From assembly GCA_045105235.1 (NCBI GenBank), contig JBGCDH010000021.1, positions 1-64,000 on the forward strand: 64,000 nt of DNA, given 5' to 3'. Shown piece by piece: positions 27,948 to 36,283 of the stretch. The DNA is from GCA-2684655 sp045105235 (GTDB lineage: Bacteria; Planctomycetota; UBA1135; UBA2386). Position numbers and translations under genes: made by a program. The stretch's first letter is position 1, and each line of letters opens with the position of its first letter. The notes beneath the pieces were generated by a model. It did no database searches, was not told where the DNA came from, and worked only from the letters and a program-made list of their open reading frames with translations.

Positions 27948-29597
27948 CTAGCGCCGCTCTGACAGCTGGCGCAGGCCGACACCGCCTTCGACAACTTCGT
28001 GGAGCAGTTCGTCGAAGCGCGCAACTCGCTCTGCATCCTGATTGGCGAGGTCGCGGCGTTCGCCGCGGTCCACCCGCAAATCGTAAAGCTGCCGACTGCC
28101 GCGGCGCCGGCGCGCCTGCACATACTTCCACGGGCCGTGGCGCAGCGCCAGGGTCCCCGCTTCTTCGACCAGGTAGGGAACACCGACCTCGTCCTTGCCG
28201 AGCAAGACCGCCAGCGCGTTGCGGCTGTCGATGGCGTCCTCCTTCGCGAGCGGCACGTCGAGCATTTTCGCGAACGAAGCCAGCAGGTCGATCTGGCCGA
28301 ACAGTGCATCGCTGGTCCCCACGGCGATCTTGTCGGGCCACCGCACCAGCATCGGCACCCGCGTACCGCCTTCGTAGATCTGGTATTTGCCGCCGCGATA
28401 CGGGCCGGAGCCGTCGTGGCCGCGATCCACTTCCGCTGTCGAGGTGCGAACCGTGGTGCCGTCGACGTAGCCATCGTCGTAGACCGGCCCGTTGTCGCTC
28501 GAGAAAATCACCAGGGTCTCGCGCGCCAAATCGTGCTCGTCGAGAGCCTTCAGGATCGCACCCGCCGCCCAGTCGAGCTGCACCATTGCGTCGCCGCGGA
28601 ACCCCAGCTGGCTCTTGCCGCGAAAGCGCGGATGCGGCGTGCGCGGCACGTGGATATCCTGCGAACTGAAGAACAAGAAGAACGGCTGGCGCTCGGCCCT
28701 CTCGACTTGCTGCGACGACGGGGCCTTCTTCCGCGAATGATCGGCGAGGAACGCCTTGGCTCGATCGACGAACACGTCGGCCATCTTCTCGTCATCCCAA
28801 ACGGCACTCTGACCGCCCCACTGGAACCCGATGCGGCCAATGCCGCCGATGACCGAATTGTCGTGGCCGTGGCTCGACGGGTAGTAGGTCATCGCGTCAC
28901 GGTCGATCTTGCCGTTGGGATACTCGGTGCCGGCAAAGCTCGCCGGCCGCTTGCGTCCAACAAACAGCGGATCTTTGGGATCGAGGCCAAGCACGCGGTG
29001 GCCGTCCAGATAGACGCACGGCACGCGGTCATTGGTCGACGGCAGCAAGAACGAAACGTCAAAGCCAACTTCGAGCGGCCCCGGTTTGACGTCCCCGTTC
29101 CAGTCAACCGGCTCGCCGCTTTGGCCAAGTCCCAGGTGCCACTTGCCAACGATCGCCGTGCGGTAGCCGGCACGCTGGAACACCTTCGGCAGAGTCAGCC
29201 AGTCCGTTGGAATGGTCAGCGGCGCATTCGGCGGCAGCACGCGAATCTTGCGCCGAAAGCCGTGCACTCCGCTGAGCAGCGAAAAGCGCGACGGCGTGCA
29301 GGTCGCGGCCGAGCAGTGCGCATCCGTAAAGCGCAATCCCTGGCTGGCGAGTCGGTCGAGATTGGGCGTCGGGATCTTGGTTGCGCCGTAGCAGCCGAGG
29401 TCGGCGTAGCCAACGTCGTCGCCATAGATCAACACGACGTTCGGGCGCGTGTCGGCGGATGAGGCGCCGTCGCCGGAGCGCTTCCCAGCGGCGGCCTTCA
29501 GGCCATCCTGAGCAAACAGCGATCGCCCATGCGCGCCCAAACATGCAGCGGCCGCAGCAGCCAGGGCGAGCAAACAACGGCTTGGTATCCAGCTCAT
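27948..29597 (-). CDS. Secreted arylsulfatase-family enzyme (type I sulfatase)
   Basis: This 549-residue protein is predicted to hydrolyse a sulfate ester, probably on a polysaccharide or glycan outside the cytoplasm. A signal peptide (LLALAAAAAACLGAHG) is followed by the N-terminal metal site NVVLIYGDDVGYADLGCYG (Asp pair) and the formylglycine motif C-T-P-S-R at Cys100, within the usual CxPSRxxLLSG. GKWHLG (about 150) and the later DNG (SSDNGPVYDDG) with the GxK-type loop PYRGGKYQIYEGG complete the active site. Cys100 must be oxidised by a formylglycine-generating enzyme, not encoded here. It converges with blaR1 and lies 72 bp from the paralogous TPR protein gene upstream. Confidence 0.95.
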   Translation of the reverse strand: MSWIPSRCLLALAAAAAACLGAHGRSLFAQDGLKAAAGKRSGDGASSADTRPNVVLIYGDDVGYADLGCYGATKIPTPNLDRLASQGLRFTDAHCSAATCTPSRFSLLSGVHGFRRKIRVLPPNAPLTIPTDWLTLPKVFQRAGYRTAIVGKWHLGLGQSGEPVDWNGDVKPGPLEVGFDVSFLLPSTNDRVPCVYLDGHRVLGLDPKDPLFVGRKRPASFAGTEYPNGKIDRDAMTYYPSSHGHDNSVIGGIGRIGFQWGGQSAVWDDEKMADVFVDRAKAFLADHSRKKAPSSQQVERAERQPFFLFFSSQDIHVPRTPHPRFRGKSQLGFRGDAMVQLDWAAGAILKALDEHDLARETLVIFSSDNGPVYDDGYVDGTTVRTSTAEVDRGHDGSGPYRGGKYQIYEGGTRVPMLVRWPDKIAVGTSDALFGQIDLLASFAKMLDVPLAKEDAIDSRNALAVLLGKDEVGVPYLVEEAGTLALRHGPWKYVQARRRRGSRQLYDLRVDRGERRDLANQDAERVARFDELLHEVVEGGVGLRQLSERR

Positions 29598-29669
29598 GCA
29601 AGCAGTCTAGCCGCGAGGGACGCGCATCCCCATCCGCATCAACAGCGCTTGCCGCTTGCCGCTTGCCGC

Positions 29670-31127
29670 TTACCAGCCCGAAACGCGCCCCCAGCGCGAG
29701 CCGCGCCTTGCCCATTCGCGCCACTCGGCCTCCAGTTCGCCAACCGAGCGGTCCAACACCTTCTGGATGCGTTCGCCGACCAGCTCAACCGTCAAATCCT
29801 TGGAGCCGCCCATCTCGCTCATGAGTATCGCCCAGTCGTTCGGATAGCGCGCCAGCAGAAAGACCACAAATGACCAGGTCTTGAGGCGGGCCTCCTGCCG
29901 GAAGTTGTCGGCGCGCTCACGCGGCAGGTGCACCAGGGGATACGAGCCCTCCCCGTCGATGGCGTCCCACAGCAGCATGCGCCAGCGCTCGGGATCGCTG
30001 CCAAGCGGCTTGAAACCCTTGGTGACGGTTTTCGGCAGCGTGCTGTAGGTCGACTGCGTCGTGCCACACAGCAGCCAGGTCGCTGCGTGCACCAGGCCTT
30101 CGCTAAACGCCATGTTGCGCACCGAGACATGCCGCTTGAAGACGTGCCCAACGATTTGATCGTCGTGGCCAATCTCACGATAGACGGCGTACTCTGCCCA
30201 ACGCCGCCCGTCATCTTTGAACTGCGAACCGCCGAAGAGCTTGGCCTGATCGATCGTGTAGTCCCCGCACGCTTCGGGTGCCTTTACGAGCAGAACGTCT
30301 CGATCGGCGTGGTCCTTGACCACCGCGAGATAGCGCGGATCGCGCGAGCGCATTTTGGTCGCATGCGAGCCAAGCAAGAAGTTTGCCAGCTCATGTGCGC
30401 GCTCCGCCCACTGCAGGCTCTCCGCCGCGACCTCTGCGGAGACACCGTGCCAATGCGTGAAGTGCTTGGATCGCGCTCCGTAGAAGGTCAGCCCGGTTTT
30501 CTGCAGCGACTTCGGCATGAGTCCGCTATCGAGCATTTCGACGTCAAAGTCGCGACCGATCACCTCTGCCGCATAGCTGCGGATCTCGCGCAAGCGCGCG
30601 ACCGTTGCCACCTGCACCTCGGTACCGAAGAAGCCGTCGATGGCGACGTGGCCAAGACCCAGGTGGCAGTCACGATCCTCCGGCAAGAACGTCAGCGCGC
30701 GCTCAAACTGATAGAGCGCCTGGGAGATATCGCCCGCCTCCTGCAGCTGCTTGCCGTAGTCGCGATGCAGCCCGCCGACCTTGACGCAGGTCCGCTGCCA
30801 GGCTTTGCCAACGCGACCCCGGCGCTGCGCATCGGCGGCGTCTTCGGCTTTCTTGTAGCGCTTGCTGCGCTCCCACTCGCCGGCCACGTTGCGAAAGCCA
30901 AGGCCCTTGCGCGCCGCCACCAGATCCTCGTCGTAGTGGTCGAGAATCATCTGGAAGACCTCGCGCGCCCGCGACGGCAGCCGTTGGCCCTTCGCCTGCC
31001 GCGCAAACTGCAGCAGGGATTTGACCACCTGCTTCTCCATGGCCGCGCGCTCTGCGTTTGCGGCCTCCTGCGCGGGTAGCAAAGCCGCTAGAAACACCAT
31101 CGCAAGAACCAGTCGCCGACCCTTCAT
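29670..31127 (-). CDS. Secreted TPR-like protein with DUF1570-like peptidase-type C-terminus
   Basis: This 485-residue protein starts from ATG 31127, chosen for the signal peptide MKGRRLVLAMVFLAALLPAQ. Helical pairs near 60-160 resemble TPRs (GDISQALYQFERALTFLPED is a clear one). The C-terminal half (KLFGGSQFKDDGRRWAEYAV then FSEGLVHAATWLLCG) matches the layout of planctomycete DUF1570/peptidase-MA-like domains, but a clear HExxH is not present (REIGHDDQIVG). It shares several segments with the 790-aa protein at 2915-5287. It is probably an inactive peptidase-like envelope protein. It is followed on the same strand by the sulfatase. Confidence 0.7.
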   Translation of the reverse strand: MKGRRLVLAMVFLAALLPAQEAANAERAAMEKQVVKSLLQFARQAKGQRLPSRAREVFQMILDHYDEDLVAARKGLGFRNVAGEWERSKRYKKAEDAADAQRRGRVGKAWQRTCVKVGGLHRDYGKQLQEAGDISQALYQFERALTFLPEDRDCHLGLGHVAIDGFFGTEVQVATVARLREIRSYAAEVIGRDFDVEMLDSGLMPKSLQKTGLTFYGARSKHFTHWHGVSAEVAAESLQWAERAHELANFLLGSHATKMRSRDPRYLAVVKDHADRDVLLVKAPEACGDYTIDQAKLFGGSQFKDDGRRWAEYAVYREIGHDDQIVGHVFKRHVSVRNMAFSEGLVHAATWLLCGTTQSTYSTLPKTVTKGFKPLGSDPERWRMLLWDAIDGEGSYPLVHLPRERADNFRQEARLKTWSFVVFLLARYPNDWAILMSEMGGSKDLTVELVGERIQKVLDRSVGELEAEWREWARRGSRWGRVSGW

Positions 31128-31307
31128 GATGAGACTGTCGCGACCCCGACCGCGGCATGCAAGCCGGGAAACCCAACAGATTTGGCCTTCGCCGCGGCAG
31201 CTTTCTTCGACCGCACCGGCGTTGCCCTGGCGGCCCTTCCGCCGACCGCAAAGGCGAACCCAGCCAAGGCTTGAGTCAATCGCCTCAAGCCTTTTGCATT
31301 GCAAGGA

Positions 31308-31637
31308 ATGACGTCTGACTTCTATTGCGACGAGGTGTTGAGCGGCCGCACTGCCGTCCGGGTAGTCGCCGAAACCGATCGCGTTTTGGCCTACCACCAT
31401 ACCCGCCCGTTTTGGCCGGTGCACGTCGTCGTGATCCCCAAGCAGCACGTTCCGTCACTCACGGATCTCGGCGATGCCGACGTCGAACTTCTGCACGAAT
31501 TGATGGAGGTCGTCCGCACGGTCGCCGCCGAGGTCGAACGAGAGCACGGCATGGCGCGCGTGCTGACAAACCTCGGCGAATACCAAGACAGCAAGCACCT
31601 TCACTTCCACGTCAACTCCGGCGAGCCGCTGCGATGA
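31308..31637 (+). CDS. HIT-family (histidine triad) nucleotide hydrolase
   Basis: This 109-residue protein has the size of Hint-type HIT proteins. Family strands are DRVLAYHHTRPFWPVHVVVI and the histidine triad HLHFHV (His97, His99, His101). Hint proteins hydrolyse nucleoside phosphoramidates and related nucleotide conjugates. The start is ATG 31308, preceded by GCAAGGA; an in-frame TTG lies three codons upstream. The stop overlaps the start of the kinase gene (ATGA), so the two are translationally coupled, which is unusual for a housekeeping HIT gene. Confidence 0.93.
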   Translation: MTSDFYCDEVLSGRTAVRVVAETDRVLAYHHTRPFWPVHVVVIPKQHVPSLTDLGDADVELLHELMEVVRTVAAEVEREHGMARVLTNLGEYQDSKHLHFHVNSGEPLR

Positions 31638-32731
31638 CCGAAGCCTTCCTCGACGCGGTCCGCGCGGCCGTAGCCGAATTCGACATCCACGGAGAGCTCC
31701 GCGGTGTCGAGCCACTTCGACGCGGTCATATTCATGACACCTTCGTTTCGACGTGGGGATCGGCCGGCGCGACGCAGCGGTTTCTCCACCAGCGCATGAA
31801 CGACAAGGTGTTTCATGACATCCCGGCGGTCATGCACAACATCGAAACCGTCAGCATGCACCTGCGTCGCAAGATGCAGGGGCAGTCGACCCTCGATGGA
31901 TTTCGCTGCCTTGACCTCGTCAAGACCCGCAATCAGCGCTCGTATCTAGTCGGGCCATCGGGCCAGTGGCGCACCTACCACTTCATCGAAAACGCCAACA
32001 GCCGCGACCACTGCACGGGGCCAGAGCAAGCCTACGAAGCGGCGCGCGCGTTCGGCTGGTTCCAGTCCCAGCTCGCGGATCTCGACGCCGGCCACCTGCG
32101 CGAGACCCTGCCGCGGTTCTTCAGCACGCCGCACCGCCTGCAGCAGTTCGAAGATGCGCTCGCCGAAGACCCGCGCGACCGCGCCAGCGGCTGCGTTCCC
32201 GAAATCCGTTTTGCCCAGCAGCGCCGCGAGGACGCATTTGTCATCGACCGCCTACTTCACTCCGGCGAGATCCCAACGCGCACGGTGCACGGCGACACCA
32301 AGCTCAACAACGTCCTGTTCGACGATCACACCAAGCGCGCGCTTTGCATTGTCGACCTCGACACCTGCATGCCGGGCTACTCGCTCTACGACTTCGGCGA
32401 CCTGGTCCGATTTACGGCTGCGACCAGCGACGAAGACGAACAAGATCTTGGCAAGGTCAGCACGGACCTCGATCTATATCGCGCGCTCGTCGACGGCTAC
32501 CTGTCCGGTTCACGCGGCACGCTGACGCACCAGGAGATGGTGCTGATGCCGTTTGCCGCGCGGCTGGTGACCTACACCATCGGCCTGCGCTTTCTGGCAG
32601 ACCACCTTGCCGGCGACGTCTACTTCAAGGTGCACCGCCCCAACCACAACCTCGACCGCGCCCGCGTGCAGTTCCGCATGGTGGCAGACATGGAAGCGCG
32701 CCAACGCGAGATGACGGTGGTCGGAGGCTAG
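31634..32731 (+). CDS. APH-fold kinase resembling N-acetylhexosamine 1-kinase
   Basis: This 365-residue protein is of the aminoglycoside-phosphotransferase / choline-kinase fold. The catalytic Brenner motif is HGDTKLNNVLF (His219, Asp221), followed by the metal-binding IVDLDTCMPGYSLYDFGD. The N-terminal LRRGHIHDTF and YHFIENANSRD segments, and the spacing, resemble NahK-type sugar 1-kinases, which phosphorylate GlcNAc or GalNAc at C1 in salvage of amino sugars. With sulfatases nearby this would fit use of sulfated or aminated glycans, but substrate is inferred. It is coupled to the upstream HIT gene. Whether the HIT protein acts in the same pathway is unknown. Confidence 0.85.
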   Translation: MTEAFLDAVRAAVAEFDIHGELRGVEPLRRGHIHDTFVSTWGSAGATQRFLHQRMNDKVFHDIPAVMHNIETVSMHLRRKMQGQSTLDGFRCLDLVKTRNQRSYLVGPSGQWRTYHFIENANSRDHCTGPEQAYEAARAFGWFQSQLADLDAGHLRETLPRFFSTPHRLQQFEDALAEDPRDRASGCVPEIRFAQQRREDAFVIDRLLHSGEIPTRTVHGDTKLNNVLFDDHTKRALCIVDLDTCMPGYSLYDFGDLVRFTAATSDEDEQDLGKVSTDLDLYRALVDGYLSGSRGTLTHQEMVLMPFAARLVTYTIGLRFLADHLAGDVYFKVHRPNHNLDRARVQFRMVADMEARQREMTVVGG

Positions 32732-32871
32732 CCGGACCGGTGAAGATCGCCAGGGCCGAGTCGCCAAACTCGAGTCGCCTGGCCCGCGTCTCTAGATCCC
32801 AGTCTCTAGACAAGAGGCACCAAACGAGGTTGACCGCCGTGTTCGCGGGCGTAGCGGCTACTCTTGGCTCC

Positions 32872-35049
32872 ATGAGCCGCCACACGCGCGTTTCTTCGTT
32901 CGCTGTGCGGGTCGCAGCCTTGCTGCTGCCCGCGCTCTTGCTGTGGACCTCCCTGGCCGGCGCCGCCAGCTGTCGGAGTTCCGCCAAATCGCCGACGACA
33001 GAGACTGCGCAGCCCCCCCGCGAGGCGCCCATCCCCCAAGGGACCGCGTTGCGCGACCTCGACGGCCGTTGGCACACCCCCGCACAGCCAGTCGGCGAAG
33101 CGGCCGTGCACGTGCTGGTCTTTACCAGCTGCGACTGCCCGATTGCCAACGCCTACGCGCCCACCCTGCGCCAGCTTGCGGCACAGTTCGCGAGCGATCC
33201 GGTCGAGCTGTTCCTGGTGCACTGCGATGCCGAGCAGCCGCTTGCTGCACTGCGCCAGCACGCCGCCGACTACGAGCTGCCGGGCACGATCCTGACCGAC
33301 CCGCCGCAGGCGCTGGCATCGTCCCTGGGCGTCCGACGCACCCCCGAAGCCGTCGTGCTCGACCGCAGCGGACTGCGCTACCGCGGCCGCATCGACAACC
33401 AATGGCTGGCGCTCGGCAGCCGCGCGCCGAAGGCGAGCGAACACGATTTGGCTGCGGCCATCGACGCGACGCTGCGCGGCAAGCCCGTCGCCCAGCCGTT
33501 TCCAGACGCGGTTGGCTGCATGCTGCCGACGCCCGCCGAGCCAGCCCCGCGCACGGTGCGCCAGCCGCCCAACATCCTTTTCGTGCTCGCCGACGACCTC
33601 GGCTTTGGCGACGTGTCCTGCTGCAACGAGGCTGCCGCTTGGCGTACTCCCAACATCGACCGCCTGGCGCGCGAAGGCGCGAACTTCGTCGACGCCCACT
33701 CCGGCTCGTCGGTCTGCACGCCGACTCGCTACGGCGTCCTGACGGGACGCTACGCCTGGCGTTCGCGGCTGGCGCGCGGCGTACTTGGCGGCGGCTCCAA
33801 GCACCTGATCCCAAAGGACCGCGCGACGATCGCACACCTGCTGCGGGGGCGCGGCTACCACACGGCCTGCATCGGCAAGTGGCACCTCGGCATGGACTTC
33901 GCGCGGACGGAAGACGACCAGATCGACTTTGACGGCGCGGTCACGAACGGTCCGGACATCTGCGGTTTTGACCACTACTACTGCCACAACGGCTCGCTCG
34001 ACATGGCGCCCTACGTCTACGTCGAAGACGGCCGCATCACGGCCAAGCCTGACCGCGTCACGGTCAACAAGGGCAAGGGCTTTTGGCGCCGCGGCCAAAC
34101 GGGCGCGGACTTCGTACACGAAGACGTCCTACCCAACCTCCAGCGCCGTGCGGTGAACTACATCACGCAGCGGGCCGGTCGCGGAGATGCCGGCGGCGGC
34201 GATACGGGGAACGACGCAGCCCAGCCGTTCTTTCTCTACCTGCCGCTACCCGCACCGCACACGCCGATCCTGCCAACGGCTGAGTTCCGCGGCAAGAGCG
34301 GCACCAACGCCTACGGCGACTTTGTGCTGCAGGTCGACGCGTTGCTCGGCGCGCTGCTCGAAGCGCTCGAGGAGGCCGGCGTTGCCGACAACACCCTGGT
34401 CGTGTTCACATCCGACAACGGCTGCTCGCCGCAGGCGGACTTCGCCGAACTGCGCGAGTTCGGCCACGCGCCGAGCGGGCCGCATCGCGGCCACAAGGCC
34501 GACATCTTCGAAGGCGGACACCGCGTGCCGTTTGTGGCCAGATGGCCCGAGCACATTGCGCGCGGCGTCACCAGCAGGCGACTGGTGTGCTTGACGGACA
34601 TGATGCGTACCGTGGCCGACATCACCGGCGCCACGCTGGCCGACAACGCTGGTGAAGACAGCATCAGCTGGTATCCAGCGGTACAGGTCGGCGCCAACGA
34701 AGCAGCCAGCGAAGAATCGAACATCGCCCCTCGCTCAGCCGTCGTGCACCACTCCATCAACGGTTCGTTCGCGATCCGCGACGGGGACTGGAAGCTGATC
34801 CTGTGCCCAGGTTCGGGCGGCTGGAGCTCGCCGAAGCCCAAGCCCGCGCGCAAGCAGCGCCTGCCGCTGCGCCAGCTCTACAACCTGGCCAAAGATCCAG
34901 CCGAACAGATCAACCGACAGGCCGACGAGCCCGAAGTCGCCGAGCGCCTGGAGCAGCTGCTGCAAAGCTACGTCGACCGCGGCCGCAGCACCCCGGGGGC
35001 GGCCTGCAAAAACGACCGTGACGTGCGCTTCCGGCCGACGCCTTACTGA
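32872..35049 (+). CDS. Redoxin-sulfatase fusion, secreted
   Basis: This encodes 725 residues with an N-terminal signal peptide (VAALLLPALLLWTSLAGAAS). Residues about 45-220 are a thioredoxin-fold redoxin: FTSCDCPIANAY (Cys87, Cys89), then LGVRRTPEAVVLDRSGLRYR, DNQWLALG and a closing VGCML, the planctomycete AhpC/TSA-like type. A type I sulfatase domain follows, with NILFVLADDLGFGDVSC and the formylglycine motif C-T-P-T-R at Cys282 (Thr in place of the usual Ser), GKWHLGMDF, and SDNGCSPQADF. Fusing a redoxin to the front of a sulfatase is unusual. It may protect or help mature the enzyme, an inference. The frame is open further upstream without signal or similarity, so I take ATG 32872. Confidence 0.9.
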   Translation: MSRHTRVSSFAVRVAALLLPALLLWTSLAGAASCRSSAKSPTTETAQPPREAPIPQGTALRDLDGRWHTPAQPVGEAAVHVLVFTSCDCPIANAYAPTLRQLAAQFASDPVELFLVHCDAEQPLAALRQHAADYELPGTILTDPPQALASSLGVRRTPEAVVLDRSGLRYRGRIDNQWLALGSRAPKASEHDLAAAIDATLRGKPVAQPFPDAVGCMLPTPAEPAPRTVRQPPNILFVLADDLGFGDVSCCNEAAAWRTPNIDRLAREGANFVDAHSGSSVCTPTRYGVLTGRYAWRSRLARGVLGGGSKHLIPKDRATIAHLLRGRGYHTACIGKWHLGMDFARTEDDQIDFDGAVTNGPDICGFDHYYCHNGSLDMAPYVYVEDGRITAKPDRVTVNKGKGFWRRGQTGADFVHEDVLPNLQRRAVNYITQRAGRGDAGGGDTGNDAAQPFFLYLPLPAPHTPILPTAEFRGKSGTNAYGDFVLQVDALLGALLEALEEAGVADNTLVVFTSDNGCSPQADFAELREFGHAPSGPHRGHKADIFEGGHRVPFVARWPEHIARGVTSRRLVCLTDMMRTVADITGATLADNAGEDSISWYPAVQVGANEAASEESNIAPRSAVVHHSINGSFAIRDGDWKLILCPGSGGWSSPKPKPARKQRLPLRQLYNLAKDPAEQINRQADEPEVAERLEQLLQSYVDRGRSTPGAACKNDRDVRFRPTPY

Positions 35050-35072
35050 GACCACGGTGGGCACCGAACTCT

Positions 35073-35099
35073 CTTTGCGAGACACCTCGTTTCGCAAAG
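35073..35099 (+). terminator. Hairpin after the sulfatase gene
   Basis: An 8-bp perfect inverted repeat CTTTGCGA/TCGCAAAG with an 11-base loop lies 24 bases after the stop. No T-run follows, so this is a terminator or 3'-end stabiliser. Confidence 0.45.
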
Positions 35100-35239
35100 T
35101 ACCGGGAACAATCGTCTGGTGGCACCGTCTGATCCGCGCCAACGCGGCACCGCCCGAAGCCTCACGACAGCCAGGGCGCTGTCTTGAAGTACCGGGCAAG
35201 GAGCTGCGTTGACGAGGAAGAAGGAGACCTGCCCCCGCC

Positions 35240-36274
35240 ATGATCGCCACGAACGCACCGAACGCCCATTCTCAGGCCTACTGGGATTCCGCTAGCACCC
35301 GCCGGCTACGTCGCACCTGCGTGGCGCTCGCCGCGACCACGCTGGCCATACTCGCCGCCCCCTGCGCATCGATTGCCGCGCAGGGCGACAATGTTCCGGG
35401 CGCCCGCCACATTCGCTTGGCGCCAAAGCCCGACAAGCAGCAGATCGCCGCTGCGCTCGATCACGTCAAAACCACGATCCTGCCGCACTGCTGGGATGCG
35501 AAATGCAGCGACAGCGAATCCCGCCGTCGCAAGTACCTCAAGAAGTGGCAAGCCGTAGTCAGCGATCACTACGTCGTGTTCACCAACGGCCCGACCAGCA
35601 CCTGCAAGAAGTATGCGGTGACGCTTGAGTCGCTCTACGACAAGATGCAGAAGCAGCTTCCCTTCGAGGACCCGGATCACCTGCTGGTCGCCTACATCTT
35701 CAAGGACAAGGACAGCTACTTTCGCTATGCCAGCAACGTCACTGGCTACTCCGAGAAAGGGGCTCGGGCAACGGCCGGTCACGCGACGTCGGAGTTCTAC
35801 GCGACCTACTTCACGTCGCCACGCAGCGCCGTTGTCTACCACGAAGCCGCGCACGAGATTGTCGGCGCCTGCCTCAAGGTGCGCGGCGTCGGCTCGTGGT
35901 TCCAAGAGGGCATGGCCGTCTACTTCGAGAAGAAGATGGTCAACCAAAAGCTCGAGGGCTGCCGCGGCGAGATCAAGCGCGGCGACAGCTACCCACTCGG
36001 TGAGTTCTTCGCGATCCAAACGCTGCTGTCGGACCCCAACGGCCATGGCCGGCGCAACTACAGCCACGCCGGCGCCCTGCTCAACTTCATGATCGAGACC
36101 AAGGTCGCGCCCATCGCCGGCAACTTTGACAAGTTCCTGCATGCGGCGCGGACCTATGGCCACGGCTACGCCCGCGGCAAGGACGTCAGCGCCAAGCTGA
36201 TCCAAAAGGTCTACGGGCTGACGGTCGCAGAGTTTGAGCAAGCCTGGCGGAAGCACCTCAAGATCCGCCGATAG
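35240..36274 (+). CDS. Secreted DUF1570-like metalloprotease
   Basis: This 344-residue protein's ATG at 35240 is preceded by AAGGAG at 35221-35226. A signal sequence (LAATTLAILAAPCASIAAQG) leads to the protein. The zinc motif HEAAH (His201, Glu202, His205; VVYHEAAHEIVG) is followed by WFQEGMAVYFEKK, with Glu as third ligand, characteristic of DUF1570 / gluzincin-like domains. FEDPDHLLVAYIFKDKDSYF precedes it, as in the family. It lies between the sulfatase and the toroid protein gene. Substrate is unknown; the metal site is intact, unlike in its likely distant relatives at 2915-5287 and 29670-31127. Confidence 0.85.
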   Translation: MIATNAPNAHSQAYWDSASTRRLRRTCVALAATTLAILAAPCASIAAQGDNVPGARHIRLAPKPDKQQIAAALDHVKTTILPHCWDAKCSDSESRRRKYLKKWQAVVSDHYVVFTNGPTSTCKKYAVTLESLYDKMQKQLPFEDPDHLLVAYIFKDKDSYFRYASNVTGYSEKGARATAGHATSEFYATYFTSPRSAVVYHEAAHEIVGACLKVRGVGSWFQEGMAVYFEKKMVNQKLEGCRGEIKRGDSYPLGEFFAIQTLLSDPNGHGRRNYSHAGALLNFMIETKVAPIAGNFDKFLHAARTYGHGYARGKDVSAKLIQKVYGLTVAEFEQAWRKHLKIRR

Positions 36275-36283
36275 CGGCCGGCC

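Noticed and set aside
32788..32813. Repeated GTCTCTAGA upstream of the redoxin-sulfatase
   Set aside because: Two copies close together, no further structure; likely chance or a small duplication.
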